Below, in pieces: positions 15,785 through 24,638 of a DNA stretch of 43,453 nucleotides. Numbering within the stretch: position 1 is the stretch's first letter; every line of letters begins with the position of its first letter. This DNA is from CAZVFX01 sp964626565. GTDB taxonomy: Bacteria; Myxococcota_A; UBA9042; CAIXZC01. The stretch is from NCBI GenBank assembly GCA_964626565.1, contig CAZVFX010000060.1:1-43453 (forward strand), written 5' to 3'. The notes under the pieces are model-generated. The model was not told the origin of the DNA and made no database searches. It worked only from the letters and a program-made list of their open reading frames with translations. The position numbers and the translations under genes are program-made.

Positions 15785-16708
15785 ATGGACGAGCGGGAAC
15801 TGCTTCCCAGAATACGGGTCATCAAGACCAAGGCGAACCGGTTGGCCAACGAGTACATGGCCGGCGCTTACCTGAGTGTATTCAAGGGCCGTGGGATGAG
15901 CTTTGAGGAGGTCCGTCCCTACCAGCCCGGGGATGACATCCGCACCATCGACTGGAACGTTTCTGCCCGCACCGGCGACGTCTACTCGAAGGTTTTCGTG
16001 GAAGAGCGGGAGCTGACGTTCTATCTCATTGTGGCGCTGCCCATGGCTGCTGAGTTCGGCACCAGCGGCATGACCAGGCGAGCGCTGGCCGCGGAGGTCG
16101 CCGCGTCTCATGCCTTTGCGGCCATCAAGAACAACGACCGGGTGGGCCTCATCATCTACACCGATCGGGTGGCCCACTTTGTCCCGCCCAAGAAAGGTGT
16201 CACCCACGTTTTGCGCGTAGTGAGCGACATCCTTCGCTTCAAGCCGGAAAAGAGCGCCCGGGCCAAGGGCCAGGGCCTGGTGGAGGCCCTCAAATACGCG
16301 CGCAACATCACCAAGAAGAGAGTCAACGCGGTGCTGTGCGGGGACCACCAGCTTGCGCCGGAGATGATCGACGAGGTCGACACCGCGCTGTCCATTGCCA
16401 CCCGGCGCCACGAGCTGGTTGCGTTTTCTACATTGGACCCGTTGGACGATCCGCGGCGGCGCGGCATCCACCTGCCACCCTGTGGACTGATGCAATTCGA
16501 AGACATGGATTCAGGGCGGCTGGTCCTTCTGGACACGTCATCGAAGCGGGTCAGAGAGCGCTACGAAGTCGAGGCGAGTGCGGTCCACTCCCGGGTTGAG
16601 GCGTTGTTCAAGCGGCACTCAGTTGAGCACGAGTTCCTTTTCACCGACAAGGACTGGGTGCCTGCTGTGAACCGCCTCTACCTTAGAAAAGCGAAGAGGA
16701 AGAAGTGA
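15785..16708 (+). CDS. DUF58 protein with degenerate VWA metal site
   Basis: A 307-residue DUF58 protein, the usual partner of MoxR. The family motif KGRGMSFEEVRPYQPGDDIRTIDWNVSART lies at residues 34-63. The next strand should carry the MIDAS motif DxSxSM; here it reads VALPMAAEF (83-91), so the Asp and both Ser are replaced by Ala84, Pro86 and Ala88. The rest is well kept: AAEVAASHAFAAIKNNDRVGLIIYTDRV, then VPPKKG and AVLCGDHQ with Asp187. The gene is intact and sits in the normal operon position, so it is probably a functional protein that no longer binds metal in the VWA fold. No signal peptide or membrane segment, so cytoplasmic. It ends in a GTGA overlap with the next gene. Confidence 0.9.
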   Translation: MDERELLPRIRVIKTKANRLANEYMAGAYLSVFKGRGMSFEEVRPYQPGDDIRTIDWNVSARTGDVYSKVFVEERELTFYLIVALPMAAEFGTSGMTRRALAAEVAASHAFAAIKNNDRVGLIIYTDRVAHFVPPKKGVTHVLRVVSDILRFKPEKSARAKGQGLVEALKYARNITKKRVNAVLCGDHQLAPEMIDEVDTALSIATRRHELVAFSTLDPLDDPRRRGIHLPPCGLMQFEDMDSGRLVLLDTSSKRVRERYEVEASAVHSRVEALFKRHSVEHEFLFTDKDWVPAVNRLYLRKAKRKK

Positions 16709-17676
16709 GGCTGCCAAACGCACATACTCTGCTGCCGCTGGCCGCGCTGTTGCTGGCTGCGTACCCGTACGCGGCCGATGCGGCGGTGCCTGTGCCGGAG
16801 GTGGACGCGTTTGTGGCCATGGACCAGGAGCACCCGGCCGTGGGTGAAGTGGTGGAATACCACGTTCGCACGGTGCTGCCCGAGGGGTGGGAGCTGCAGG
16901 TGCCCGATTCGCTGCATTTGGCCGAGGGGCTGCGCACCCGCAAAGAAGAGATCGTTCTGCGCAGTCAGCCAGTCGACGGCGGCGTCGAGCAGGAGTTGAT
17001 AATCCCTCTGACCGTGGTGCGACTGGGGCGGCTGAAGATCGATGAGCGCGACTTCACCGCGCTCACCGCCGAAGGCGAGGAAATCACGCTGAGGGCCGGG
17101 AAAGTTGCCGTGGTTACCGGTTCGCTGTTCCCTACGGAGAGCGAACCGCAGCCGGCGGCCGCGTTGGAGCCGTTGCCGGTGCAAGAGCGAAACTGGCTGC
17201 TCATCTGGTCGCTGGTAGTCCTCGGGTCCGTTGCTCTGGCGGTGCTGACAACGATCATCTTGATGAGACGCGCCCGCATGCGGGCCCCCAAACCTGCGGC
17301 GCCGCCGCGGCCGGCCCACGAAATCGCCCGGGGCAAACTGCAGGTCCTGGTTCGAAAGGAACTCATAATGAAAGGGTTGTTCGAGCCTTTCTATACCGAG
17401 CTTTCCGAGATTCTTCGAGAGTACCTTGGAGGCCGGTGGAAATTCGACTCCCTCGACATGACCACATCGGAGTTGATCGAAACGATGTCGGCCGAGAATC
17501 TGGAGCATTCCATCTCCAGCCAACTGAGCGCCATGTTGGGGGACTTTGACCTGGTCAAGTTCGCGAAGGTGGTACCGTCTGCAACCGTTGCAGACGAAGA
17601 CCTTCAGCGGGTGACTGCGCTGGTGGAAGCGACCGTACCCACGCGGTCCGAGGGCGCAGGGGAGGTGACGGAATGA
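16705..17676 (+). CDS. Bat-operon membrane protein (BatD C-terminus/DUF4381-like)
   Basis: A 323-residue protein with a signal peptide (hydrophobic LLPLAALLLAAYPYAADA), a periplasmic beta-rich domain of about 135 residues, one membrane helix (about residues 169-193, WLLIWSLVVLGSVALAVLTT) and a cytoplasmic tail. The tail contains IMKGLFEPFYTELSEILREYLGGRWKFDSLDMTTSELIE, which resembles the cytoplasmic part of BatD and DUF4381 proteins that usually sit between DUF58 and BatA. Its precise role is unknown; it probably belongs to the inner-membrane MoxR/Bat complex. It starts with GTG overlapping the DUF58 stop and ends in an ATGA overlap with batA. Family assignment is from memory of such tails. 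Confidence 0.75.
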   Translation: MRLPNAHTLLPLAALLLAAYPYAADAAVPVPEVDAFVAMDQEHPAVGEVVEYHVRTVLPEGWELQVPDSLHLAEGLRTRKEEIVLRSQPVDGGVEQELIIPLTVVRLGRLKIDERDFTALTAEGEEITLRAGKVAVVTGSLFPTESEPQPAAALEPLPVQERNWLLIWSLVVLGSVALAVLTTIILMRRARMRAPKPAAPPRPAHEIARGKLQVLVRKELIMKGLFEPFYTELSEILREYLGGRWKFDSLDMTTSELIETMSAENLEHSISSQLSAMLGDFDLVKFAKVVPSATVADEDLQRVTALVEATVPTRSEGAGEVTE

Positions 17677-18794
17677 GGCTTGCAAGCCCTGAATTCCTGT
17701 TGCTGCTCCTGCTGTTCCCTGCAGCCTACTTCGGCCGGTCGTGGTGGTTGCGCCGACGGGGCAGCACCTCGACCCCCACCTTCTCCTTTGCCAACTTCGG
17801 CGCTCTGTCTTCTTCGCCCGCGGGGTTCAAAACCCGCCTGGCGTTTGTACCGGGACTGTTGCGGGCCCTTGCCCTCGTCGCTTTCGTCGTGGCCCTGGCC
17901 AGGCCCCAGACCGAGGATTGGGAAACCCTGGTGGGCAAGGGGCTGGACATCATGTTCTGCCTCGACATGTCCGGTTCCATGAACGCGGTGGACATGGATT
18001 TCGAGGAGATCGGTGCGTTTCATACCAAGGGCGAAGAACCTCCCAACCGTTTCGAAGTCGCCAGGGAAACCCTCAAGCAGTTTGTGGCCAATCGCAAGGG
18101 TGACAGGGTCGGACTGGTTGTGTTCTCCTCCGAAGCCTACTTGAAGTTCCCCCTTACCCTGGACTACGAAACCGCGATCGGCCAGCTCGATGCCCTGGGC
18201 CTGGACAACCGGGAGCGGCGGCGCAACCGGCCCGGATGCATCAACAACTGCACGATCAAGGGGGACGCCACCGCGATCGGCGACGCGCTGTCCAAAGCGT
18301 ACAAGCGGCTGGAGAAAAGCGATGGTAAGGGCAAGGTCATCGTGCTGGTTACCGATGGCAACAACAACTCCGGAAATCTGGAGCCCATGGATGTGGCTGA
18401 ATACATCGGGGACCAGCCCGACGCCACCCGCCCCCGCATGTACTCCTTCCTTCTCGGTTCCGGCTCTCAGACCAAGACGCCGACCATGTACCAGACCCGC
18501 AGCGGCGACATCCGACTGGCTCGAAACCTCGGGTTCCTCGACTACGCCTCCACCAAGGAGCCGGTAGACGAGCATCGGATCCAGGAACTGGCGGAGGCAG
18601 CCCGGGGAGAATTCCGGGTAAGCTACAACGACGAAGAGTTCCGGGAGAGCTTCGAAAACCTGGAAAAAGGTGAGCATGCGGAGCGCAAAGTTGCCCGGCA
18701 CCAGGACCTGTTCCCCCTGGTTCTACTGGCCGCGCTGCTCCTTCTGGCGCTGGAATTCCTCCTTAGAATGACGCTGTTGAGGAGGTACCCATGA
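17673..18794 (+). CDS. batA: BatA, inner-membrane VWA-domain protein
   Basis: A 373-residue VWA protein with two N-terminal membrane helices (about 5-21 and 55-77) and one at the C-terminus (about 347-370), the standard BatA/BatB layout with the VWA domain between them. The MIDAS is intact: FCLDMSGSM (Asp98, Ser100, Ser102), a Thr in KGDATAIGDAL, and Asp228 in VLVTDGNNNSG. A Cys pair lies in an inserted loop (GCINNC, near residue 190). Bat proteins were linked to oxygen tolerance in Bacteroides and to envelope stress in Leptospira, though their mechanism is unclear. ATG 17673 overlaps the preceding stop as ATGA, and the gene ends in the same kind of overlap with batB. Confidence 0.92.
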   Translation: MRLASPEFLLLLLLFPAAYFGRSWWLRRRGSTSTPTFSFANFGALSSSPAGFKTRLAFVPGLLRALALVAFVVALARPQTEDWETLVGKGLDIMFCLDMSGSMNAVDMDFEEIGAFHTKGEEPPNRFEVARETLKQFVANRKGDRVGLVVFSSEAYLKFPLTLDYETAIGQLDALGLDNRERRRNRPGCINNCTIKGDATAIGDALSKAYKRLEKSDGKGKVIVLVTDGNNNSGNLEPMDVAEYIGDQPDATRPRMYSFLLGSGSQTKTPTMYQTRSGDIRLARNLGFLDYASTKEPVDEHRIQELAEAARGEFRVSYNDEEFRESFENLEKGEHAERKVARHQDLFPLVLLAALLLLALEFLLRMTLLRRYP

Positions 18795-19882
18795 ACGGCC
18801 AGGAACTTCATTTCGCCAACGGCGAATACTGGTACGCCCTCCCCATCACGCTGGCGGTGCTGCTGGCCGGGTTCGGCGCCCTGTCACTCTGGCGAGGACG
18901 GGTGTTCGAACGGCTGGGCCAGTCCCCACTGGTCTCCCGCCTGACTCACGTGAGCCCGACACTAAGAACCGTCAAACGGGTGCTGTGGGTGTGTGGTCTG
19001 CTGCTCGCAGGGGGCGCCATGCTCCGGCCGCAGTTCGGCATGGAGGAGAGCCGGATGTCGGGCAAGGGTATCGACCTGGTCATTGCGCTGGATATCTCCT
19101 ACAGCATGCTGGTTCCCGACGTGGCCCCTGACCGCCTCACCGGCTCGATTATGGAGGTGTCGGAACTGCTGGACAAGATGGACGGCGGGCGCGTCGCGCT
19201 CGTGCCGTTTGCCGGAATTGCCTATACCCAGACTCCGCTCACGTCCGATTTCGAGGCGGTTCGACTTTTCCTGAGGGACCTAACTCCCGCGGATGTGCCG
19301 GTACCCGGGAGTGCCATCGGGCGGGCGCTCAACGTCTCCCTCGACGCCCTGGCTTCAGACCGGAAGAAGAAGGACGAGGACGACCCGGAAAAAGAGGAGG
19401 CCGAGACGGTGGAGGTGAAACCGTTCGGCGGCAGCAAGTACAAGGCAATTCTTCTCATTACCGACGGCGAGGATCACGGCAGCCAGCCCATGGAAATGGC
19501 TGCTGAAGCCGAGAAGCTCAACATCCGCATCTACACGGTTGGAGTGGGTTCGACCGTGGGCGACCTGATTCCCAAAGTGGACGAGGAAGGTGAAGAGACT
19601 GCGGACAAGATCCTCGATCCCGATTCCGGGGACCTGGTGGTGTCCCGCCTCAACGAAGAGCTGCTCAAGGACATCGCAGAACGCACGGGCGGCCGCTACT
19701 TCCACTACTCGGGACTGCCCGTAGCCGGCGAGATCTACAAGCAGATCGAGCAGTTGGAGAAGCGAGAGTACGCGGCGGAGCTGAAGAAGCTGGCCCGGGA
19801 CCGGTTCCAATTCCTCCTGCTGCCTGCATTCCTGCTGCTGTTCCTGGAGTTGTTCATTGGGGACCGAAGGAGGCGCGAATGA
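18791..19882 (+). CDS. batB: BatB, inner-membrane VWA-domain protein
   Basis: A 363-residue paralogue of BatA with N-terminal membrane helices (around residues 14-30 and 63-77), a VWA domain and a C-terminal helix (FLLLPAFLLLFLELFIG). The MIDAS reads VIALDISYSM (Asp101, Ser103, Ser105), and LLITDGEDHGSQ carries the distal Asp. The position usually filled by Thr is Ser in PGSAIGRAL. A charged stretch KKKDEDDPEKEEAETVE (about 198-214) forms a loop in the domain. GGAGG seven bases upstream plus the ATGA overlap support the start at 18791. It ends overlapping the TPR/PPC gene, as in other Bat operons where BatB is followed by a TPR protein (BatC) or fused to it. Confidence 0.92.
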   Translation: MNGQELHFANGEYWYALPITLAVLLAGFGALSLWRGRVFERLGQSPLVSRLTHVSPTLRTVKRVLWVCGLLLAGGAMLRPQFGMEESRMSGKGIDLVIALDISYSMLVPDVAPDRLTGSIMEVSELLDKMDGGRVALVPFAGIAYTQTPLTSDFEAVRLFLRDLTPADVPVPGSAIGRALNVSLDALASDRKKKDEDDPEKEEAETVEVKPFGGSKYKAILLITDGEDHGSQPMEMAAEAEKLNIRIYTVGVGSTVGDLIPKVDEEGEETADKILDPDSGDLVVSRLNEELLKDIAERTGGRYFHYSGLPVAGEIYKQIEQLEKREYAAELKKLARDRFQFLLLPAFLLLFLELFIGDRRRRE

Positions 19883-21804
19883 GAGTTCCAAGCGCGGCCG
19901 TTCTGGCGTTTCTGGTGATTCAATCGTGCGATCCGTTCCTGACCTCCAACGGCTCAGTGGACGAAGGCAATGAGCGCTACCAGGCGGGTGAATTCGAGGA
20001 GGCTCAGGCCGCGTACGAAAACGCTCGCGAGGAGCTTCCGGAGCGACCTGAACTTCACTACAACCTGGGGACCACGCTACTTGCCCGGGACCAGTTCGAA
20101 GAGGCGGAGACCGCGCTGACCCGGGCGTTGGAGAACGCGCCACCGGGCTTCAAGCCGTCGGTCCTGGCCAACCTGGGGCTCACCCGCTTGCGGCGAGCGC
20201 TGGCAGAAGAAGATGAGACGGCCCGAAAGGAGGCGCTGGCAAGGGCTTTGTCGGCCCTGGAGAGGGCAGTGGAGCTTGACCCTTCCCTGGAGGCGGCCCG
20301 GAAGAACCTGGAGATCACACTGCTACACCTTTACCCGCCGTGCCATCTGCGGGACGACGAGTTTGAACCCAACGATTCTGCGGATAAGGCGAGCCCGGCT
20401 GCGGAAACAGCGGACAAGCAGCTTCTCCTCTGTCCCGGCAACCGCGACTACTTCAACATCGAGTTGAAAGCCCGTGACCGCCTCAACGTCCGCGTACAGG
20501 GCCCGGGGGGGACAGGCGGCGACGATGGAGCGACCTCCGGAACGCCGGCACCCGAACTGGAAGTGCTGGATCCCAGCGGCGCCATCGTGGCCCACGGTGA
20601 GAATGACGAGGGACGCAGTCGCTCGGTATTGTACGAATCCCGCCAGGACGGGAGTTTCCTGGTCCATGTGTTCGAAAACGATGGTGAGGAGCACCCCTAT
20701 TCCTTGTCCGCAGAGGTACTCCCAGCCTGCGACACATTGCAGGACGAATTCGAGCCCAACGAGACCGTTGCCGAGGCGCCGATAATCGGATTTGAACCGC
20801 CGGAAGGGGAGCAACCCCCGCCCGGGCAGGGACAGCCGCCCGGGAAAGGCGGACAGACCTCGCTGCGCATCTGCCCCGGAGACCACGACTGGTTCCAATT
20901 GAGGTTGGAGAACGAGGAGAGCCTGTTGGTGCAAGTCTCGTTCGAACCGGTCAGTGGAAAGGTCGCGATGGAACTCACCGATGCCGAGGGGAAAGTGCTG
21001 GCCACGGGAGTGGAATCGAAAGGACAGGCGCAAGCCCAGGGGCAGCAGGGGGGCGGAGGGCCCACCCTCATGGCCTCAGTCCTCGACGTGAGAGCGCCGA
21101 CATCGGTGTTCGTGCATGTCTACGGCGACTCCAAGAATGCGGAGGCAGCAGTCACCCTCACGGCCATGATCAAGCCGCCTTGTCCTGAAGGTGACGATGA
21201 AATGGAGGAGAACGACAGCCGGCAGGCAGCCCGAGACCTGGCGCCCGCGGCGCCGCCGGGCGCAGCCCCTCCCGCAGCCGCACCCGGGCAGCAGGCTCCG
21301 GAGCAGGCTCAGCCGATTCAGCACCTGCTGAGGCGATGCGCGGGCGATGACGACTGGTTCAAACTGCAGTTGAAGAAGGGGGAGAGCCGACAGGTGCAAA
21401 TCGGTTTTGAACACGCCAAGGGGGACTTGAGACTCGAAGCGTACAAGGAGGGTGAAGACGCCCCGGCCGTGGTGAGTGACAAGAGCAGCCCCGAACAGGC
21501 TGGCGAGGGGGTGGCCTTGCAGGCTGCAGAGGACACGGTATTCGAGCTGCGAATCACCGGTGCGGACAATGTAGCCAACTTCTACCAGCTCACGATTCAG
21601 CCCCCGTCGGAAGGCGACGGGGACAAAGACAAGAATCAGGACGACCAGGAAGAAGAGAAGCAGAACGAAAAGCAACCGGAACAGAAGAAACCTATCGAGC
21701 AGATGATGGACCAGCTCGATAAACAGAAGCGCCCCAATATTGAGGCGCAGAAAGCCCTGAACAACGCACCCCACGTGCGTTCGCCGGGCGGCAAAGTGTG
21801 GTAA
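19879..21804 (+). CDS. BatC-position TPR lipoprotein with three PPC-like domains
   Basis: A 641-residue protein in the BatC slot. The start MRVPSAAVLAFLVIQSC looks like a lipoprotein signal with Cys17. Residues about 30-150 are TPR repeats (GNERYQAGEFEEAQAAYENA, LHYNLGTTLLARDQFEEAETALTRAL, ALERAVELDPSLEAARKNLE). Then three domains of about 130 residues begin near residues 155, 282 and 433, each with C-x(3-5)-DDE-x-E-x-N[DE] followed by a C-G/P-N/D-DxF/W core (CPGNRDYF, CPGDHDWF, CAGDDDWF); they resemble bacterial pre-peptidase C-terminal (PPC) domains. The C-terminus is charged and ends GGKVW, like the short K-x-W tails of BatC proteins. Ordinary BatC is a short TPR protein, so the fusion is unusual. 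ATG 19879 overlaps the batB stop. Confidence 0.8.
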   Translation: MRVPSAAVLAFLVIQSCDPFLTSNGSVDEGNERYQAGEFEEAQAAYENAREELPERPELHYNLGTTLLARDQFEEAETALTRALENAPPGFKPSVLANLGLTRLRRALAEEDETARKEALARALSALERAVELDPSLEAARKNLEITLLHLYPPCHLRDDEFEPNDSADKASPAAETADKQLLLCPGNRDYFNIELKARDRLNVRVQGPGGTGGDDGATSGTPAPELEVLDPSGAIVAHGENDEGRSRSVLYESRQDGSFLVHVFENDGEEHPYSLSAEVLPACDTLQDEFEPNETVAEAPIIGFEPPEGEQPPPGQGQPPGKGGQTSLRICPGDHDWFQLRLENEESLLVQVSFEPVSGKVAMELTDAEGKVLATGVESKGQAQAQGQQGGGGPTLMASVLDVRAPTSVFVHVYGDSKNAEAAVTLTAMIKPPCPEGDDEMEENDSRQAARDLAPAAPPGAAPPAAAPGQQAPEQAQPIQHLLRRCAGDDDWFKLQLKKGESRQVQIGFEHAKGDLRLEAYKEGEDAPAVVSDKSSPEQAGEGVALQAAEDTVFELRITGADNVANFYQLTIQPPSEGDGDKDKNQDDQEEEKQNEKQPEQKKPIEQMMDQLDKQKRPNIEAQKALNNAPHVRSPGGKVW

Positions 21805-21853
21805 GCCCTGGTTTCTTCTGCTATGGTTCCGGACTAGACCCTAGGTGGTGTCG

Positions 21854-23785
21854 ATGGTAAGCAGGCAACGGTTGGCGACTATCCTTTTCGCCGCGCTCTG
21901 CGCCATCTCAATGGCGGCCCCGGTGGCGGCCAAGAACCCGGACCTCCAGGTATCCATAGACTCCAAAACCGCGGGCATCGATGAGTACTTCCGCGTCGAC
22001 GTGAGCTTTTCTGCCGGCGACGGGGTGGATCTGGCGGTACCCGGGACGGATAACTTCGACGTCTCCCGTCCTTCGGCCAACTGCGGCACCGCTATGGAAT
22101 GCCGCGGCTCCAACTGCAGCGTGGCCAGGCAGTGTGAGTATGTCTACATCTTTTCGCCTAAGAAGATGGGCAAGCTGGTCATCCCCGGATTCGTTCTGGT
22201 AGACCGCAGCACAGGGGCACAGAAGACCGTTGGCAAATCCAAACCGATCAAGGTCTCAGTGATTGCCGAGTCCACCGGCAAGAGGAAGAAGGTCAGGAAA
22301 GCAAAGAAGCGCGGCCGCAAGAAACCCCGGCGCAACCAGCGCCCCCGGGCCCGCGCCCCCCAGTTGCCGCCACCCACGGACAATCCCATCAGCGGCGAGG
22401 ACCTGAGAGACCTGGAGGCGTACGCAGCCTACGATGCGTTTCTCCTTCCTTCCTTCGACCGGAACTCGTACTACCTCAACGAACCGTTCAGAGTTGACCT
22501 GGTCCTGTACGTTCTGGCTGACGGCACCTCTCCCATAGCCGAGGTTGATCCCAAGCGGACGGAAATCGAAATGGCTGACCTGGTGGGGTTCAGACGGGAG
22601 GCACTGGAGACGACCCATGAGCAGGACGAGATCTCCATCTCAGGCAAGACCTACCGCACCGTGGGGTTGAAACAGTTCCTGTTTATTCCGCTGGAACCCG
22701 GCGTAAGCCAGATGCCTGCCGCGTCGATAAAGGCCCAAGGCCTGGTGTGGTCCCAGGACCCGTTCTGGGGGCGCCGGAGGGTGAGAGAGATCTTCGAGTT
22801 TCACTCCCCGCCGGTGGAGATTCCCATCGTTGAGGCACCGCAACCCAGACCGCAGGAGTTCAACGAAGCAAATGTTGGCGTGTTTCGCCTCGCCAGGGTT
22901 GAGTTGCCGCCGACCCAGCCGTCGGGGAGCTGGCTCATGCTCAAGTACGAAGTGGAAGGAGCGGGGAATCTGTTCGCCGTAGTCCCGCCGGTGCCGCCGG
23001 ACAGCCCGGACATGAACAAGCGGGGGATTCACGTGGACCGCACCGGGGTGGAAGGAAGCGACGAGGGTGTGCAGGGCACCCTGAAGGTGCAGGTGCCGAT
23101 CCGCTTCAAGCGTCCGGGAGAGTACCACCTGCCGGTACTGGAGTTGGTGTATTTCGACCCGGCTGCAGGCCGGTTTGATGTGGCCCGCGCCAAGATCCCT
23201 CCCATCACTGCGTCCGCGCCGAAGAATGAAGACGGCGGCGAAGCGCGGCAGCCGGAGGGAGAGTTGGCGACCATCGTTACCGATGCAGACCTTGAGGCTG
23301 AATACGGCCGCCCCGGCTTCCTTCCGTTGTCCTGGATGTTGTCGTACGCATTGGGGCTTCCCGCCCTCTACCTGCTTCTCCTCCTCGGTTCGACGTTGTT
23401 GAGGTTCACTACACGGGACACGAAGAAGCGGCGCACGCGCCTGGCCCTGGCCAATGTGCGGGATGAATTGCAGTCGGCGCGCGAACAACTGGCCGCGGGG
23501 AAAACCGACAAGTTATACGGCGCCATTTCCCGAGCGCTAACCACATACCTGGAGGCCCGGTTCGGAGTGTCGACGGGATCAACTACTCTCGACCGACTGG
23601 CGGAGCAACTGGCGGCCCGGGGGGTTCCCGGCCCGCTGGTCCTGGAGGTGCGTCAGGAATTGGAGAGTTCCGAATTCGGACGCTTTGCGCCGTCAAGCCT
23701 GCAGCAGGATGATATGGACGCGGCGCTGGGGCGCACCCGGGACCTGATCAACCGGCTCGACCGGTGCAGGGGAGGCGACAAATGA
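21854..23785 (+). CDS. batD: BatD-like membrane protein
   Basis: A 643-residue BatD-type protein. A signal peptide (LATILFAALCAISMAAPVAA) is followed by NPDLQVSIDSKTAGIDEYFRVDVSFS, the usual BatD opening, several Ig-like beta domains facing the periplasm, one membrane helix (about 492-515, YALGLPALYLLLLLGSTLL) and a cytoplasmic tail with ARFGVSTGSTTLDRLAEQL. A very basic stretch lies at residues about 139-164 (KRKKVRKAKKRGRKKPRR and onward) just before a Pro-rich linker, which is odd for a periplasmic domain. ATG 21854 is preferred over the GTG at 21845 because AGGTGG lies five bases upstream. The 49-base gap before it is the longest in the operon. The stop overlaps batE as ATGA. Confidence 0.85.
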   Translation: MVSRQRLATILFAALCAISMAAPVAAKNPDLQVSIDSKTAGIDEYFRVDVSFSAGDGVDLAVPGTDNFDVSRPSANCGTAMECRGSNCSVARQCEYVYIFSPKKMGKLVIPGFVLVDRSTGAQKTVGKSKPIKVSVIAESTGKRKKVRKAKKRGRKKPRRNQRPRARAPQLPPPTDNPISGEDLRDLEAYAAYDAFLLPSFDRNSYYLNEPFRVDLVLYVLADGTSPIAEVDPKRTEIEMADLVGFRREALETTHEQDEISISGKTYRTVGLKQFLFIPLEPGVSQMPAASIKAQGLVWSQDPFWGRRRVREIFEFHSPPVEIPIVEAPQPRPQEFNEANVGVFRLARVELPPTQPSGSWLMLKYEVEGAGNLFAVVPPVPPDSPDMNKRGIHVDRTGVEGSDEGVQGTLKVQVPIRFKRPGEYHLPVLELVYFDPAAGRFDVARAKIPPITASAPKNEDGGEARQPEGELATIVTDADLEAEYGRPGFLPLSWMLSYALGLPALYLLLLLGSTLLRFTTRDTKKRRTRLALANVRDELQSAREQLAAGKTDKLYGAISRALTTYLEARFGVSTGSTTLDRLAEQLAARGVPGPLVLEVRQELESSEFGRFAPSSLQQDDMDAALGRTRDLINRLDRCRGGDK

Positions 23786-24573
23786 TCAGATTAGTCGCCA
23801 TGGTCGCCCTTTTAGCCGCCTCCCCCTGCCTGGCGGGAGAATCGCCTCAGCAGTGGTATGACCAGGCCAACCAGGCGTATTTCGACGGCGACTACCTGGG
23901 CGCAAAGAAGCTCTACCAGCAGGTGCTGAAGGAAACCCGCACCGAACACCCGGCCATCCTGCTCAATCTGGGCAACTGCGCTTTCTCACTGGGCAAGTAT
24001 GGGGTGGCTTCCTACTACTTCCGCAAAGCGGCGCGGGAAGGAGACGAGGGGGTGGCAGCCAAAGCCTTGGCCAACGTCGAGGCCAACCGCAAGGCGCTGC
24101 ACGAAAAATATCGTAAGAAAATCGAAAAGGGCATTGTCAGATATGACGAAAGTCACGGAGCCACCTACGCCCTGTTCACGCTAGTGAGTCCCCTTGTGTC
24201 CGGGCTGGTGTTCCTGGTGTTCTCCCTGCTGCTGTTCGCGGCTCTGTTCGCCTGGTCCTTTACCCGCCGGGAGGGCGTCAAATCTCTGGCTCGAACCACT
24301 TTCCTTTCGGTGCTCGCACCCTGCCTGGCCGTGGCCGTGCTCTATTTCGGCCACGCCTGGGTGGAGAGCAATTTCCAACTGGGGGTTGTAATTGTCGAGG
24401 ATGCCCGCCTGCTTGACGCACCCTCGCCAGACGCCCCCGGGGACCCACTGCCGGAGGGTCTCGAGGTCCGGGTGCTCACCCACAACGAGGCAGGTTTCTA
24501 CAAAGTCGAGCTATCTGATGGTAAGGTAGGATACGCCATCGATTCCGAACTATGGCCGCTCAGTGGCAACTGA
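23782..24573 (+). CDS. batE: BatE-like TPR and SH3 membrane protein
   Basis: A 263-residue protein closing the Bat operon. It has a signal peptide (LVAMVALLAASPCLAG), two or three TPR units (WYDQANQAYFDGDYLGAKKLYQQVL, AILLNLGNCAFSLGKYGVASYYFRKA), two membrane helices (about 138-166 and 179-197) and a C-terminal SH3-like domain (GVVIVEDARLLDAPSPDAPGDPLPEGLEVRVL and YKVELSDGKVGYA). This is the BatE architecture. GGGGAGG lies eight bases before the ATG at 23782. The longer frame from 23764 is rejected because it begins inside batD without a ribosome site. The stop codon overlaps the first unit of a heptamer repeat, which may mark the end of the transcript; no classical terminator hairpin is seen. 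Confidence 0.88.
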   Translation: MIRLVAMVALLAASPCLAGESPQQWYDQANQAYFDGDYLGAKKLYQQVLKETRTEHPAILLNLGNCAFSLGKYGVASYYFRKAAREGDEGVAAKALANVEANRKALHEKYRKKIEKGIVRYDESHGATYALFTLVSPLVSGLVFLVFSLLLFAALFAWSFTRREGVKSLARTTFLSVLAPCLAVAVLYFGHAWVESNFQLGVVIVEDARLLDAPSPDAPGDPLPEGLEVRVLTHNEAGFYKVELSDGKVGYAIDSELWPLSGN

Positions 24574-24599
24574 TTGCGGATTGCGGATTGCGGAATGCG
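24572..24599. repeat. Heptamer repeat array (GATTGCG type)
   Basis: Four 7-base units: GATTGCG three times, then GAATGCG, continuing into a degraded GATAGAA. It begins within the batE stop codon (TGA 24571-24573). Same period as the CAATTNN arrays but a different unit. Confidence 0.88.
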
Positions 24600-24606
24600 G
24601 ATAGAA

Positions 24607-24633
24607 TGTCATCCTGAGCGTAGTCGAAGGATC
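24607..24633. repeat. Dispersed-type intergenic repeat (TCATCCTGAGC...GAAGGATC)
   Basis: A 27-base element reading TGTCATCCTGAGCG then TAGTCGAAGGATC, with short inverted ends (ATCCT and AGGAT). I recall near-identical strings scattered between genes in many unrelated bacterial genomes; that memory is not checked here. Its AAGGA (24627-24631) lies seven bases before the TTG start of the next gene. Confidence 0.6.
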
Positions 24634-24638
24634 GCTGA

